NCBI RefSeq assembly: GCF_002943425.1
Contig: NZ_PTRA01000001.1
Span: forward strand, 3,038,001 to 3,102,000
Length of the DNA stretch: 64,000 bases
Origin: Siphonobacter curvatus
GTDB taxonomy: Bacteria; Bacteroidota; Bacteroidia; Cytophagales; Spirosomataceae
Reading direction: 5' to 3'
Shown here: positions 17,341 through 25,736 of the stretch, one piece after another
Numbering within the stretch: the stretch's first letter is position 1
Layout of the letters: the number at the start of each line of letters is the position of its first letter
Made by a program: the position numbers and the translations under genes
The notes under the pieces: model-generated
What the model saw: the letters and a program-made list of their open reading frames with translations, nothing else
The model's database searches: none
Told to the model about the DNA's origin: nothing

Positions 17341-17356
17341 TTGGAATACTTTTAGG
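17341..17356 (+). promoter_or_regulatory. Sigma-54-like promoter element of permease gene
   Basis: TTGGAATACTTTTAGG shares 11 of 16 positions with the element at 20944-20959, with GG at the -24 position. The -12 region reads TAGG instead of the canonical TTGC, so this is either a variant sigma-54 promoter or another shared element. It is 42 bases before the ATG. Confidence 0.4.
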
Positions 17357-17398
17357 GCTCCTTGCTTCTGTACGTTCCTTTCAATTTACCATTCGCCT

Positions 17399-19744
17399 AT
17401 GTTCGGAAATTTCCTTACCCTTATCTTCCGTCAGTTTGCTCGTCAGAAAGTCTATACTTTTCTGCATTTGGCGGGTTTGGCCGTAGGCATAGCTGGTGGC
17501 ATCCTAACGTTTCTATTTCTCCGCTACCATTATACTACGGATCGGCATCATCAGAAATTCGATCGCATTTTTCGCGTAGTGACCGATTTACGGCTGGACG
17601 ATGGATCCGTTGAAACCTACCCTGAAGCCATGCCTCCGCTGGCTCCTTTGTTACGACGGCAATTCCCGCAGGTAGAAGAGGCCACCTTCTTCGTGACCAA
17701 TCAGGATGTAACGATACGTCAGGGTGACCGGGTTTTTCCCGAACATACGGGCGTTTTTCTGGTCGATTCCTCCTATTTCAAGATTTTCGACTACCAGTGG
17801 AAGCAAGGGACACCCGCGTCGCTGCAAAAAAATACGGCGATTCTAACCGAGCGTTGGGCAAAAAAATACTTTGGTGATCGGAATCCAATGGGCCAACGCC
17901 TCGACATCGACAAAGAAACGAGCGTACTCGTCACGGGTATTATCGCTGATCCCCCACCCACGACGGATCTGAAAGCAGGGATGTTCTTACCGCTGGACGT
18001 TATTCCCACTTTTGAAAAAGACAATTGGTGGTATTTAAACAGTACCAATCGCGTTTACGCTACCCTTAAGGACCCTACCAAAGAGGCCCAAATGGAACAG
18101 GCCATGCCAAAGGTTATCCGTAAGGCCCTCGGGGCAGATGCTCGCTATATTCAACTGCACTGGCAGCCCCTACGAGACGTGCACTTCGATTCCCGTACGC
18201 CCGGCTCCATCCGCCGTACGCTGGTATATACGCTGGCCTGGGTGGGGCTTTTTCTGGTACTAACGGCCTGTATCAACTTCATTAACCTTACGACGGCTCA
18301 ATCGCTTCGCCGGGTGAAGGAAGTGGGCATTCGCAAGAGCCTGGGTAGTTCACGCCGACAGTTATTAACTCAGTTTCTGCTTGAAACGGCTGTACTCGTA
18401 GGAATTGCTTTTCTGCTGGCTCTGTTTCTGGTAGAAGTATTGCTTCCGTATCTGAGCCAATGGACCCAGAGTCAGCTGAGCTGGCAGTTGGACGCTAGTC
18501 TTACGTTTTTTCTACTGCTACTTGCTGGAACGATTACGGGGCTGGCGGGTGCTTACCCGGCGTACCTTCAAGCCAACTTTGCTCCCATTGCAGCGTTGAA
18601 AGGTACCCTTCGTCCCAAAAGCACCATTTCCTTACGGCAGGTTCTTACTGTTACGCAGTTTGTTGTTTGTCAGGTACTGATCATCGGTGCGATCGTCATG
18701 GTATACCAGACTCGGTACTTCCAACAGGCTGATTTGGGGTTTAAAAAAGACAATATTCTGGTAATCAATCTCCCCGAGAAAGGCAAAGATCACGTATTAC
18801 GACAGGCCCTGGAAGCATATCCGGAAATTCAGGCTCTTACCTTCCAGTTTCGTCCGCCTTCCTCGACGAAGATGAACGGCGGTACGTTTAAATTTGCCGA
18901 CAAAGCTTCGTTTGAAACCTTCGCCCTACGGGAAAAAATTGCGGATGCGGCCTTCCTACCAACGTATGGATTACAGCTCGTGGCCGGGCGAAATATTACG
19001 CCGAGTGATACACTTCGGGAAATTGTAGTGAATGAGGCTTTTCTCCGCAAGCTTCAACTCAAAGACCCCAATCAAATTCTGGGGCGAAAACTGGATTATT
19101 ACCTGGCTCACAGTACATTATCCATTGTGGGCGTTGTGAAAGATTTCCATCACCTATCCTTACACAAAGCCATCGAACCCTGCTTCATCGGTAGTCAGGC
19201 TTCGCTCTATCAGCAAGTAGGTATCAAACTGGCCGTAGATGATCTGGAAAAAACACTACCCCAGATACGAGCGGTTTGGGAGAAAATTTATCCGCAACAG
19301 CCTTTCGAGTACCAGTGGCTAGATCAGCAGTTGGCCCAGTCGTACCAGGCCGAAGATAGCCTAGCCAATCTAATTGTACTGTTTGCGGGGGTAGCCGTCT
19401 GGATTTGCGGTTTAGGTCTGTTTGGCTTCATCCGGTTTATGGCCGAAACGCGTACCAAAGAAATAGGAATCCGAAAAGTCCTGGGGGCCAGCGAAGGGCA
19501 GATTCTGTACCTCTTCGGGAAATCCTTCGTGATCATGGCTGCGTTAGGCTTCGTAGTGGCAGTACCCATTGCCACCGTACTCATGCAAGGCTGGCTTGAA
19601 CAGTTTACGTACCGCATTTCACTACATTGGCTGTATTTCGGCGGCACCCTGCTTATTACGCTGGCCTTAACGCTGGCAGTCATAGCGTATCAGTCCATTC
19701 GAGCTGCCCGTACCAATCCCGTATACAGTCTGAAAGCGGAGTGA
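17399..19744 (+). CDS. ABC transporter permease, FtsX/MacB family, 781 aa
   Basis: Same two-unit organisation as the permease at 182: first helix near residues 20-42 (GLAVGIAGGILTFLFLRYHY), periplasmic MacB-like domain, FtsX block with KEVGIRKSLGSSRRQ, second periplasmic domain, and last FtsX block with RTKEIGIRKVLGASEGQ, ending AARTNPVYSLKAE. The ATP-binding partner is probably the product of 20986, whose promoter region has the same unusual arrangement. The DUF4097 gene follows after 60 bases. The substrate is unknown; the family includes exporters of peptides, lipids and lipoproteins. Confidence 0.9.
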   Translation: MFGNFLTLIFRQFARQKVYTFLHLAGLAVGIAGGILTFLFLRYHYTTDRHHQKFDRIFRVVTDLRLDDGSVETYPEAMPPLAPLLRRQFPQVEEATFFVTNQDVTIRQGDRVFPEHTGVFLVDSSYFKIFDYQWKQGTPASLQKNTAILTERWAKKYFGDRNPMGQRLDIDKETSVLVTGIIADPPPTTDLKAGMFLPLDVIPTFEKDNWWYLNSTNRVYATLKDPTKEAQMEQAMPKVIRKALGADARYIQLHWQPLRDVHFDSRTPGSIRRTLVYTLAWVGLFLVLTACINFINLTTAQSLRRVKEVGIRKSLGSSRRQLLTQFLLETAVLVGIAFLLALFLVEVLLPYLSQWTQSQLSWQLDASLTFFLLLLAGTITGLAGAYPAYLQANFAPIAALKGTLRPKSTISLRQVLTVTQFVVCQVLIIGAIVMVYQTRYFQQADLGFKKDNILVINLPEKGKDHVLRQALEAYPEIQALTFQFRPPSSTKMNGGTFKFADKASFETFALREKIADAAFLPTYGLQLVAGRNITPSDTLREIVVNEAFLRKLQLKDPNQILGRKLDYYLAHSTLSIVGVVKDFHHLSLHKAIEPCFIGSQASLYQQVGIKLAVDDLEKTLPQIRAVWEKIYPQQPFEYQWLDQQLAQSYQAEDSLANLIVLFAGVAVWICGLGLFGFIRFMAETRTKEIGIRKVLGASEGQILYLFGKSFVIMAALGFVVAVPIATVLMQGWLEQFTYRISLHWLYFGGTLLITLALTLAVIAYQSIRAARTNPVYSLKAE

Positions 19745-19804
19745 AGCGTCGAGCCGTGCAACAAAAAGAAAAGGAGCGTTGTCTTTGTCCAAAAACTACC
19801 AGAA

Positions 19805-20833
19805 ATGATGAAACGTTTTTACCTTTTCCCGTTGCTGACTCTTGTTTTGGGTACAGCCTCGGCCCAATCCTCCGAAGATCAACCTTACCAGACGAAAACC
19901 TTCACGGGTAACTTATCCAATGTTCGCGTGGACGTTTCCGGCGGTAGTATTCAGGTTGAAGGAGGTTCTTCTTCCGACGTGAAAGTAGAAATGTACGTAC
20001 GGCTTAATAACTGGCCCGCGAACAAAATCGATAAAGCGGAAATTGAAAAGCAACTCGCCGAGTATGAGCTGAGCATGAAAACAGAAGGTTCGTCGGTGGT
20101 CGTCTACTCCCGTCGTAAATCAGGGGTCTCCTGGAATTCAGATCGTAACATCAGCGTATCCTTCAAGATTTTTACGCCTCGTACCTTTGCTACGGACCTG
20201 CGTACTAGCGGAGGAAGTATTCGGCTGGCTCACCTGGACGGACCGCAACAGTTTCAGACCAGCGGAGGTAGTCTGCACATGAGCGACGTGGCCGGTCTGA
20301 TTCAGGGTCGCACCAGTGGCGGTAGCATTCACCTGAACAATTGCCGGAAAGAAATGAACGTACAGACCAGCGGGGGTAGCATTCACGCCGAAGACCTGGA
20401 AGGCAAAATCACGTTAAAAACTTCCGGTGGTAGTGTACGTCTAACTCGCCTGAACGGCACGATTGAGGCCACCACCAGCGGGGGTAGCGTTCAAGGCGAT
20501 GCCATTAGCGGAGAACTCTATACGAAAAGCTCAGGAGGTTCCATCCGTTTGTATAATTTATCAGCGGCAGTAGAAGCCGAAACGAGTGCTGGTAGTTTGG
20601 ATGTGGAATTTGCCAAACTCAGTAAGTATGTCAAACTGAGGTGCTCAGCGGGCAGTATTAAGGTCCGCTTACCCGAAAATCAGGGCGTAGATCTGGCCGT
20701 ACGTGGTAGCCGGATTCACTTTCCGCTCGCGAAGTTCCGGGGAGAAGCCGATGATACGCATGTAGATGGCAAACTCAATGGCGGTGGTGTACCCCTCACG
20801 ATTCACGGGAGTAACTCTGTATCCATTCAATAA
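19805..20833 (+). CDS. DUF4097-type beta-solenoid secreted protein
   Basis: 342 residues. The signal peptide ends near residue 20 (LTLVLGTASAQ). From about residue 130 to 265 there is a regular series of short repeats centred on TSGGS(I/V/L) about every 18-23 residues (TSGGSIRL, TSGGSLHM, TSGGSIHL, TSGGSIHA, TSGGSVRL, TSGGSVQG, SSGGSIRL, TSAGSLDV). This is the pattern of DUF4097 / putative adhesin proteins, expected to fold as a stacked beta structure. No enzymatic motif is seen. It is probably co-transcribed with the permease 60 bases upstream, suggesting an envelope role. Confidence 0.82.
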   Translation: MMKRFYLFPLLTLVLGTASAQSSEDQPYQTKTFTGNLSNVRVDVSGGSIQVEGGSSSDVKVEMYVRLNNWPANKIDKAEIEKQLAEYELSMKTEGSSVVVYSRRKSGVSWNSDRNISVSFKIFTPRTFATDLRTSGGSIRLAHLDGPQQFQTSGGSLHMSDVAGLIQGRTSGGSIHLNNCRKEMNVQTSGGSIHAEDLEGKITLKTSGGSVRLTRLNGTIEATTSGGSVQGDAISGELYTKSSGGSIRLYNLSAAVEAETSAGSLDVEFAKLSKYVKLRCSAGSIKVRLPENQGVDLAVRGSRIHFPLAKFRGEADDTHVDGKLNGGGVPLTIHGSNSVSIQ

Positions 20834-20852
20834 CTGAATTTCCTTTCTTGCA

Positions 20853-20890
20853 TGTCCGAAAGCGAACACTTAATTGTTCGTTTTCGGACA
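20853..20890. promoter_or_regulatory. Paired 16-bp palindromes before ABC ATPase gene
   Basis: TGTCCGAAAGCGAACA at 20853-20868 and TGTTCGTTTTCGGACA at 20875-20890, 22 bp apart start to start. Each is an imperfect palindrome and the two are also inverted copies of one another, so the transcript could form a 16-bp hairpin with a 6-nt loop. That hairpin follows the DUF4097 stop by 19 bases and could also act as a terminator. The match in sequence and spacing to 17249-17286 favours a protein-binding role. Confidence 0.5.
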
Positions 20891-20943
20891 TAATTATTTT
20901 ATAAATATCTAATAATCAAAACATTAATTCTTTTTTTATCGCT

Positions 20944-20959
20944 TTGGCACAGCTTTAGA
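20944..20959 (+). promoter_or_regulatory. Sigma-54-like promoter element of ABC ATPase gene
   Basis: TTGGCACAGCTTTAGA matches the sigma-54 -24 half (TTGGCAC) perfectly; the -12 half reads TAGA rather than TTGC. It starts 54 bp after the second palindrome, the same geometry as at 17341, and is 26 bases before the ATG. The -24 match makes a sigma-54 promoter plausible, not proven. Confidence 0.45.
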
Positions 20960-20985
20960 AAATAGAACCTTCAAACAGCATCTCC

Positions 20986-21672
20986 ATGATTTCACTGCAA
21001 GACATCGAACGGTATTACCAGAACGGGTTCACCAAAACATACATTCTCCGGCACGTTACAACCGAAATTAAAGAAGGAGAATTTGTTAGTATCATGGGTC
21101 CATCCGGAGCGGGCAAGTCTACCCTACTGAACATTATTGGCCTACTCGATCAGCCTACTTCAGGTGAGTATACATTCCTCGATCAGCCGGTACAGCGACT
21201 CAGTGAGAAGAAACGTTCGGAGTTGTACAAAGCCTATATCGGTTTCGTCTTCCAGGCCTATCACCTCATCGATGAACTGACCGTATACGAAAACTTGGAA
21301 ACGCCGCTATTATACAAAAACGTACCGAGTTCAGAGCGGAAAAGCCGCATCGCCGATATTCTGGATCGGTTTAACATGGTTGCTAAAAAAGATTTGTTTC
21401 CCAATCAGCTTTCCGGCGGGCAACAGCAACTGGTAGGCATTGCCCGGGCATTAGTGGGTCAACCTAAAATTATTTTGGCGGATGAACCTACGGGTAACCT
21501 CCAATCGGCCCAGGCTGAAGAAATCATGCAGATTTTCAAGCAACTTAACCAGGAAGGTATCACCATTATTCAGGTAACGCACTCGGAAAAGAATGCAGCT
21601 TACGGCAACCGGATTTTACACCTGAATGATGGAAAAATTGTCGAAGACCTTCGCGTAGAATCCATCGCTTAG
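20986..21672 (+). CDS. ABC transporter ATP-binding protein (MacB/LolD family)
   Basis: 228 residues, one nucleotide-binding domain. Walker A GPSGAGKST at 38-46, Q-loop in GFVFQAYHLIDELTVYENLE, signature LSGGQQQLVGIARAL near 140, Walker B with IILADEPTGNL, and H-loop VTHSEK. The residue after LSGGQQQ is leucine where most relatives have arginine. It lacks a permease domain and probably works with FtsX-type permeases such as that at 17399. The TolC-like gene follows after 55 bases on the same strand. No adaptor (MacA/HlyD) gene is present in the cluster. Confidence 0.92.
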   Translation: MISLQDIERYYQNGFTKTYILRHVTTEIKEGEFVSIMGPSGAGKSTLLNIIGLLDQPTSGEYTFLDQPVQRLSEKKRSELYKAYIGFVFQAYHLIDELTVYENLETPLLYKNVPSSERKSRIADILDRFNMVAKKDLFPNQLSGGQQQLVGIARALVGQPKIILADEPTGNLQSAQAEEIMQIFKQLNQEGITIIQVTHSEKNAAYGNRILHLNDGKIVEDLRVESIA

Positions 21673-21727
21673 CGTCTCTCGTTCGACCTTCAACTTCCCC
21701 CTTGTTTTCCTTTAGGTATACATTTCC

Positions 21728-23038
21728 ATGAAAAAATTACTCCTTTTCACCGGGCTCTTATTTAGTGGCTACCTGCAAGCCCAAACGCCCATGACGCTGA
21801 AACAGGCCGTAGATGTAGCCATCCGTAATAACTTAACGGTACGGCAAAATGAACTGCTGGTCGAAACGAGTGAGAATAACCTCTTACAGTCAAAACTGGC
21901 ACTTCTGCCCTCAGCTCAGGCCAACGCTTCGCAGTCGATCAACTACGGTCGTAGTATTGACCCTTACACGAACGGATTCGTTAATGAAAAGCTGAATGCT
22001 TCTAATTTCAGTTTTTCGGCGGGCGTTACGCTGTTTAATGGGTTATACAATCAGAATTTCATCAAGCAGAACAATCTTCTGATGAAAGCTGCCGAACAGG
22101 ATGTACAACAAGCGAAAGATCAAGTGACCCTGAATACGATTCTAGCGTATTTGCAGGTCCTCAGTAGCGAGGATCAGGTCAATCTGGCGGAACAGCAGCT
22201 GGAGGCTTCTAAAATGCAACTGGAACGGACCGTAGCTCTGGTTAAAGCTGGCAACCTGGCTCCCTACGACGAATATACGCTCGGTTCACAGGTGGCCAAT
22301 GACCAATTGAGTCTGGTTACCATGCAGGGCCAGTTGAAACTGAATCGACTCACCTTCTGGCAAACCCTGAACAACCCGCAGATTCCTCTGGACTTTAGAC
22401 TTGAACGGCTGACGCCGGAAGGGGAAATGGGTTACGCCAATACGGCTACGCAAGTGTACGAGTCAGCAGAACAGAACCTAGCTATGATTAAAGCCGCTCA
22501 GATTCGCGTAAAGAGTTTTGATCATACCATCAAAATGCTTCGGGGTTTGCAGTATCCCCAACTTTCTTTGAATTCATTCGTTAGCACCCGATACTCTTCT
22601 ACGGCAAACGTAACTTACGGTGATCAGTTAGGTAACAACTTTAACCGGAATTTTTCGCTGGATTTATCCATTCCAATCTTCCGAAGCTGGGTGTATAAAA
22701 ACCGGGTTCAAAACGCAATTGTCGACAAAAAACGCTACGAAGTGCAGGCTCAAAACGTACAGATTCAAGTTAAACAAGGCATTGAGCAGGCATACGCTAA
22801 TCTAGAGGTCGCCAAGATGCGGTACGATGCTCTGGAAAATCAGGTAAAAAACTTCGATGAGACATTGAAATCAGCCGAAAGCCGCTTTCAAGCAGGTACG
22901 TTGAACGTAGTCGAATACAATATTGCCAAAACTAATCTGGACCGAGCTCGCTTGAATCAGATTCAGGCTCGTTACGATTACCTGTTTCGAGTCAAAATTC
23001 TCGACTTCTATCAAGGTAAGAATTTGTTTGTAGACTAA
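21728..23038 (+). CDS. TolC-family outer-membrane channel protein
   Basis: 436 residues. Signal peptide MKKLLLFTGLLFSGYLQAQ. Two OEP repeats follow: helical hairpin regions rich in Q/N/A/L (LMKAAEQDVQQAKDQVTLN; KQGIEQAYANLEVAKMRYDALENQ) and short strands such as SINYGRSIDPY and FSLDLSIPIF. These form the trimeric outer-membrane duct used by ABC and RND exporters. It sits directly behind the ABC ATPase gene, so the pair probably contributes to one tripartite exporter whose adaptor is encoded elsewhere. Confidence 0.9.
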   Translation: MKKLLLFTGLLFSGYLQAQTPMTLKQAVDVAIRNNLTVRQNELLVETSENNLLQSKLALLPSAQANASQSINYGRSIDPYTNGFVNEKLNASNFSFSAGVTLFNGLYNQNFIKQNNLLMKAAEQDVQQAKDQVTLNTILAYLQVLSSEDQVNLAEQQLEASKMQLERTVALVKAGNLAPYDEYTLGSQVANDQLSLVTMQGQLKLNRLTFWQTLNNPQIPLDFRLERLTPEGEMGYANTATQVYESAEQNLAMIKAAQIRVKSFDHTIKMLRGLQYPQLSLNSFVSTRYSSTANVTYGDQLGNNFNRNFSLDLSIPIFRSWVYKNRVQNAIVDKKRYEVQAQNVQIQVKQGIEQAYANLEVAKMRYDALENQVKNFDETLKSAESRFQAGTLNVVEYNIAKTNLDRARLNQIQARYDYLFRVKILDFYQGKNLFVD

Positions 23039-23045
23039 GTCCGAT

Positions 23046-23267
23046 CTACAGTTCCCAAACCGTAGGATTTTGATGGCGACGCAGATGCTTTCCGAAATTC
23101 ATCCAGAAGGCCATAATCAGGTATAGTACCAGCGGAGACCCCATCGTTAGGCAGGACGTGTAAATGAAGTACAAACGAATGCTGCTGGCAGAGATTCCAA
23201 GCCGTTCGCCTACCGACGAACACACGCCAAAAGCTTGACTTTCAACAAGATATCGTAAACGGTTCAT
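23046..23267 (-). CDS. PspC-domain small membrane protein
   Basis: 73 residues from the ATG at 23267 (MNRLRYLVESQAFGV). The first part, VESQAFGVCSSVGERLGISASSIRLYFIY, is the typical PspC N-terminus, in which a short motif leads into a hydrophobic helix, followed by a second hydrophobic stretch (GSPLVLYLIMAFW). An upstream in-frame start adds 20 residues that do not fit the family. PspC proteins sense or support envelope stress responses. It is convergent with the TolC-like gene, stop codons 7 bases apart. Confidence 0.82.
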   Translation of the reverse strand: MNRLRYLVESQAFGVCSSVGERLGISASSIRLYFIYTSCLTMGSPLVLYLIMAFWMNFGKHLRRHQNPTVWEL

Positions 23268-23426
23268 GATTGGGCGATCTTTGGTTAATCGAAAATACGG
23301 ACACTTCCCGAAAACATAAAAATTCATACCAATGTTTAAAAAAAAATTTTTTCGTTAAAACTGTATTAACCCTAATAAATAATCTTTTATTTCGGGAAAA
23401 TCTTCCGTTTCAATATTTAATTTGTT

Positions 23427-23624
23427 ATGCAAACAGGTACAGTAAAGTTTTACAACGAAAGCAAGGGGTTTGGCTTCATCGTTGACGATGCCACGGGACA
23501 GGACATCTTCGTTCACGTCACGGGTTTGAATGGGTTGCAAATCCGTCAGGATGATCGCGTGTCGTATGAAACGATCAGCGGTAAAAAAGGCGTGAACGCA
23601 GTAAACGTAAAGAAATTGGCTTAG
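23427..23624 (+). CDS. Cold-shock-domain protein
   Basis: 65 residues, a single cold-shock domain. RNP1 KGFGFI at 13-18 and RNP2 DIFVHV at 26-31 are intact, with the starting MQTGTVKFYNESKGFG typical of Bacteroidota CspA-like proteins. It binds single-stranded nucleic acid and keeps RNA unfolded. The 23268-23426 region before it is strongly AT-rich, a likely structured 5' leader, with no second gene. A clear terminator follows at 23655. Confidence 0.93.
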   Translation: MQTGTVKFYNESKGFGFIVDDATGQDIFVHVTGLNGLQIRQDDRVSYETISGKKGVNAVNVKKLA

Positions 23625-23654
23625 TCTTTCTTAAGTCACTTGTCTTAACTCCGG

Positions 23655-23685
23655 TCCCGGACTCTATTAGAGTTCGGGATTTTTT
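23655..23685 (+). terminator. Terminator of cold-shock gene
   Basis: Stem TCCCGGACTCT / AGAGTTCGGGA (11 bp with one G-T pair), loop ATT, followed by TTTTTT. It lies 30 bases after the stop codon. Confidence 0.88.
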
Positions 23686-23749
23686 CTGTATCAGGGCCAG
23701 AGGTAACACCATATAATAGCAATTCTTTCTACTCTTCTTAAAGCAAATG

Positions 23750-23789
23750 AAAAAGGAGACACTTTCCAAAAGAAAAGCCCCTCCCCTTT
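23750..23789 (-). terminator. Weak terminator candidate of lysS
   Basis: On the minus strand a 9-bp stem (two G-T pairs) with a long loop ends in CTCCTTTTTC. It lies 19 bases beyond the lysS stop. The long loop makes it a weak candidate. Confidence 0.3.
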
Positions 23790-23807
23790 CAACTGAAAAC
23801 TAAACGT

Positions 23808-25520
23808 CTAGACCCAGCTTTTCACCTCGTCCAGCGTCGGCATTTTCGCTTCGATTTTTAGCTTCTTACGAAGTCCGCCTAGATCGTTGAATACTTTATT
23901 CGGGTTCGCTCCTTTCAGGGCTTCTACGGTCAGGAAACCCATCTTCTGGATAGCCGGTACCCATTCCGCTGGAATCCCCGCAGCTACGTAATCAGCTTCG
24001 GTAGCAACTTCCATTTTTTTCTCCGGACGCATTTGCGGGAAGAACAGAACTTCCTGAATGCTGGCATTATTAGTCATCATCATCGTCAAGCGATCAATGC
24101 CGAAACCGATGCCGGCGGTAGGTGGCATACCGTACTCCAATGAACGGATGAAATCTTCATCGAGGGCCATGGCTTCTTCATCGCCGCGTTCTGCCAGACG
24201 AAGCTGTTCTTCAAAACGCTCCCGCTGATCAATTGGATCGTTCAACTCCGAATAGGCGTTGGCGATCTCTTTACCGTTGACGTATATCTCAAATCGCTCT
24301 ACTACGCCGGGTTTACTCCGGTGCTTTTTGGTCAGGGGTGACATCTCCAGCGGATGGTCCATGATGAACGTGGGCTGCACCAGATTGCTTTCCACTGCTT
24401 CTCCGAAGATTTCGTCAATAAGTTTACCCTTACCCATCGTGGCATCTACTTCCACGCCGAGTTTCTGAGCTTCGGCCCGCAGTTCTTCTTCCGATAGAGC
24501 ATCTACGTCAAGGCCAGTGTATTTCTGAATGGCCGCAGAAATACTCAGTCGGGCATACGGTCCCTGGAACTCGACCAAATTCTCGCCAATCTGTACCTGC
24601 GTTTTTCCATTCGTAGCGATAGCCACCTTTTCCAGAATTTCTTCCGTCATGTTCATCATCCACTCGTAGTCCTTGTAGGCTACGTAGAATTCTAAGGCAG
24701 TATACTCCGGATTATGAGTCCGGTCCATTCCTTCATTCCGGAACATCTTCCCGAATTCATACACGCCTTCGAATCCACCTACAATCAATCGTTTCAGGTA
24801 CAATTCGTTCGCAATCCGCAGATACAGGGGCATATCCAGCGTATTGTGATGCGTCTTAAAGGGACGAGCCGCAGCTCCACCGTGGATGGATTGCAGGATC
24901 GGGGTTTCTACTTCCAGCCAGCCGCGATCATCGAAGATCCGCCGCATGGTTGAAATAATTTTGGCTCGCTTTACGAAAATGTCTTTTACCTGCGGGTTCA
25001 CAATCAAGTCGACGTACCGTTGGCGATAGCGTAACTCAGGATCCGTGAAGCCATCGTACACGTTTCCTTCCTCATCCCGCTTCACGATGGGCAGCGGACG
25101 AAGCGATTTAGTCAGAATAGTGAACTCCTGTACGTGAATAGAAATCTCGCCGGTCTGCGTCGTAAATACGTACCCTTTGATACCGATGATGTCACCGATG
25201 TCAAGCAGCTTTTTAAATACCGTATTATAGAGGGTCTTGTCTTCGCCCGGACACAGATCGTCGCGACGGAAATATAATTGAACACGACCCGTAGAATCCT
25301 GTAATTCAGCAAAACTGGCCGAGCCCATAATCCGGAAGCTCATCAGGCGGCCGGCTATGGAAACGGTTTTATAGTCGGTTTTATTCCGTTCGTAATTTTG
25401 GAGAATGTCAGCGGCAGTAACGTTGATTTCGTAGCCTTCAGCCGGATACGGATCGATGCCCAACCGGTATAGTTCTTCCCGCTTTTGACGACGGAGTAAT
25501 TCTTGTTCAGAAAGTTGCAT
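23808..25520 (-). CDS. lysS: Lysine--tRNA ligase, class II
   Basis: 570 residues. The N-terminal OB-fold anticodon-binding domain (about 55-155) includes [19 protein letters not shown]. The class II core has motif 2 around [20 protein letters not shown] and motif 3 [13 protein letters not shown] then FFPQMRPE. It charges tRNA-Lys in the cytoplasm. The core ends near residue 505, the usual length; a further ~60-residue extension (from [18 protein letters not shown] to the end) resembles a small helical domain common in Bacteroidota LysRS. An essential single-copy gene in most genomes. Start [17 protein letters not shown] fits the family. Confidence 0.96.
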   Translation of the reverse strand: MQLSEQELLRRQKREELYRLGIDPYPAEGYEINVTAADILQNYERNKTDYKTVSIAGRLMSFRIMGSASFAELQDSTGRVQLYFRRDDLCPGEDKTLYNTVFKKLLDIGDIIGIKGYVFTTQTGEISIHVQEFTILTKSLRPLPIVKRDEEGNVYDGFTDPELRYRQRYVDLIVNPQVKDIFVKRAKIISTMRRIFDDRGWLEVETPILQSIHGGAAARPFKTHHNTLDMPLYLRIANELYLKRLIVGGFEGVYEFGKMFRNEGMDRTHNPEYTALEFYVAYKDYEWMMNMTEEILEKVAIATNGKTQVQIGENLVEFQGPYARLSISAAIQKYTGLDVDALSEEELRAEAQKLGVEVDATMGKGKLIDEIFGEAVESNLVQPTFIMDHPLEMSPLTKKHRSKPGVVERFEIYVNGKEIANAYSELNDPIDQRERFEEQLRLAERGDEEAMALDEDFIRSLEYGMPPTAGIGFGIDRLTMMMTNNASIQEVLFFPQMRPEKKMEVATEADYVAAGIPAEWVPAIQKMGFLTVEALKGANPNKVFNDLGGLRKKLKIEAKMPTLDEVKSWV

Positions 25521-25736
25521 GATTTAATATCACCCTTCTCAGGGAATGTTGATAATACATCCACCCAGTGGATTGACTGCAAAAATAACCATTGCGGACT
25601 GCTCCGTTAGCATAAATACCTGCTCAATTTTAAGGTTTTATTCTTTCGCTACCTTTTAACTATCCTTAGATTTGTAGAAATCAACACCCCGTGTACCCAT
25701 TCGTTGAGTCTGGGGACCTTTTTACTAGGAAGAGAT

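Noticed and set aside
20190-20640. Repeated DNA that might be taken for a CRISPR or tandem array
   Set aside because: The repeats are in frame within the DUF4097 coding region and encode TSGGS units; lengths vary and there are no spacers of constant size.
21673-21727. CCTTTAGG-containing sequence as a third sigma-54-like promoter
   Set aside because: No TTGG at the right distance and no paired palindromes upstream; the gap is only 55 bases, so read-through from the ATPase gene is simpler.
23331-23350. A/T homopolymer run as a phase-variation site
   Set aside because: It lies outside coding sequence upstream of the cold-shock gene and is more likely part of an AT-rich leader.
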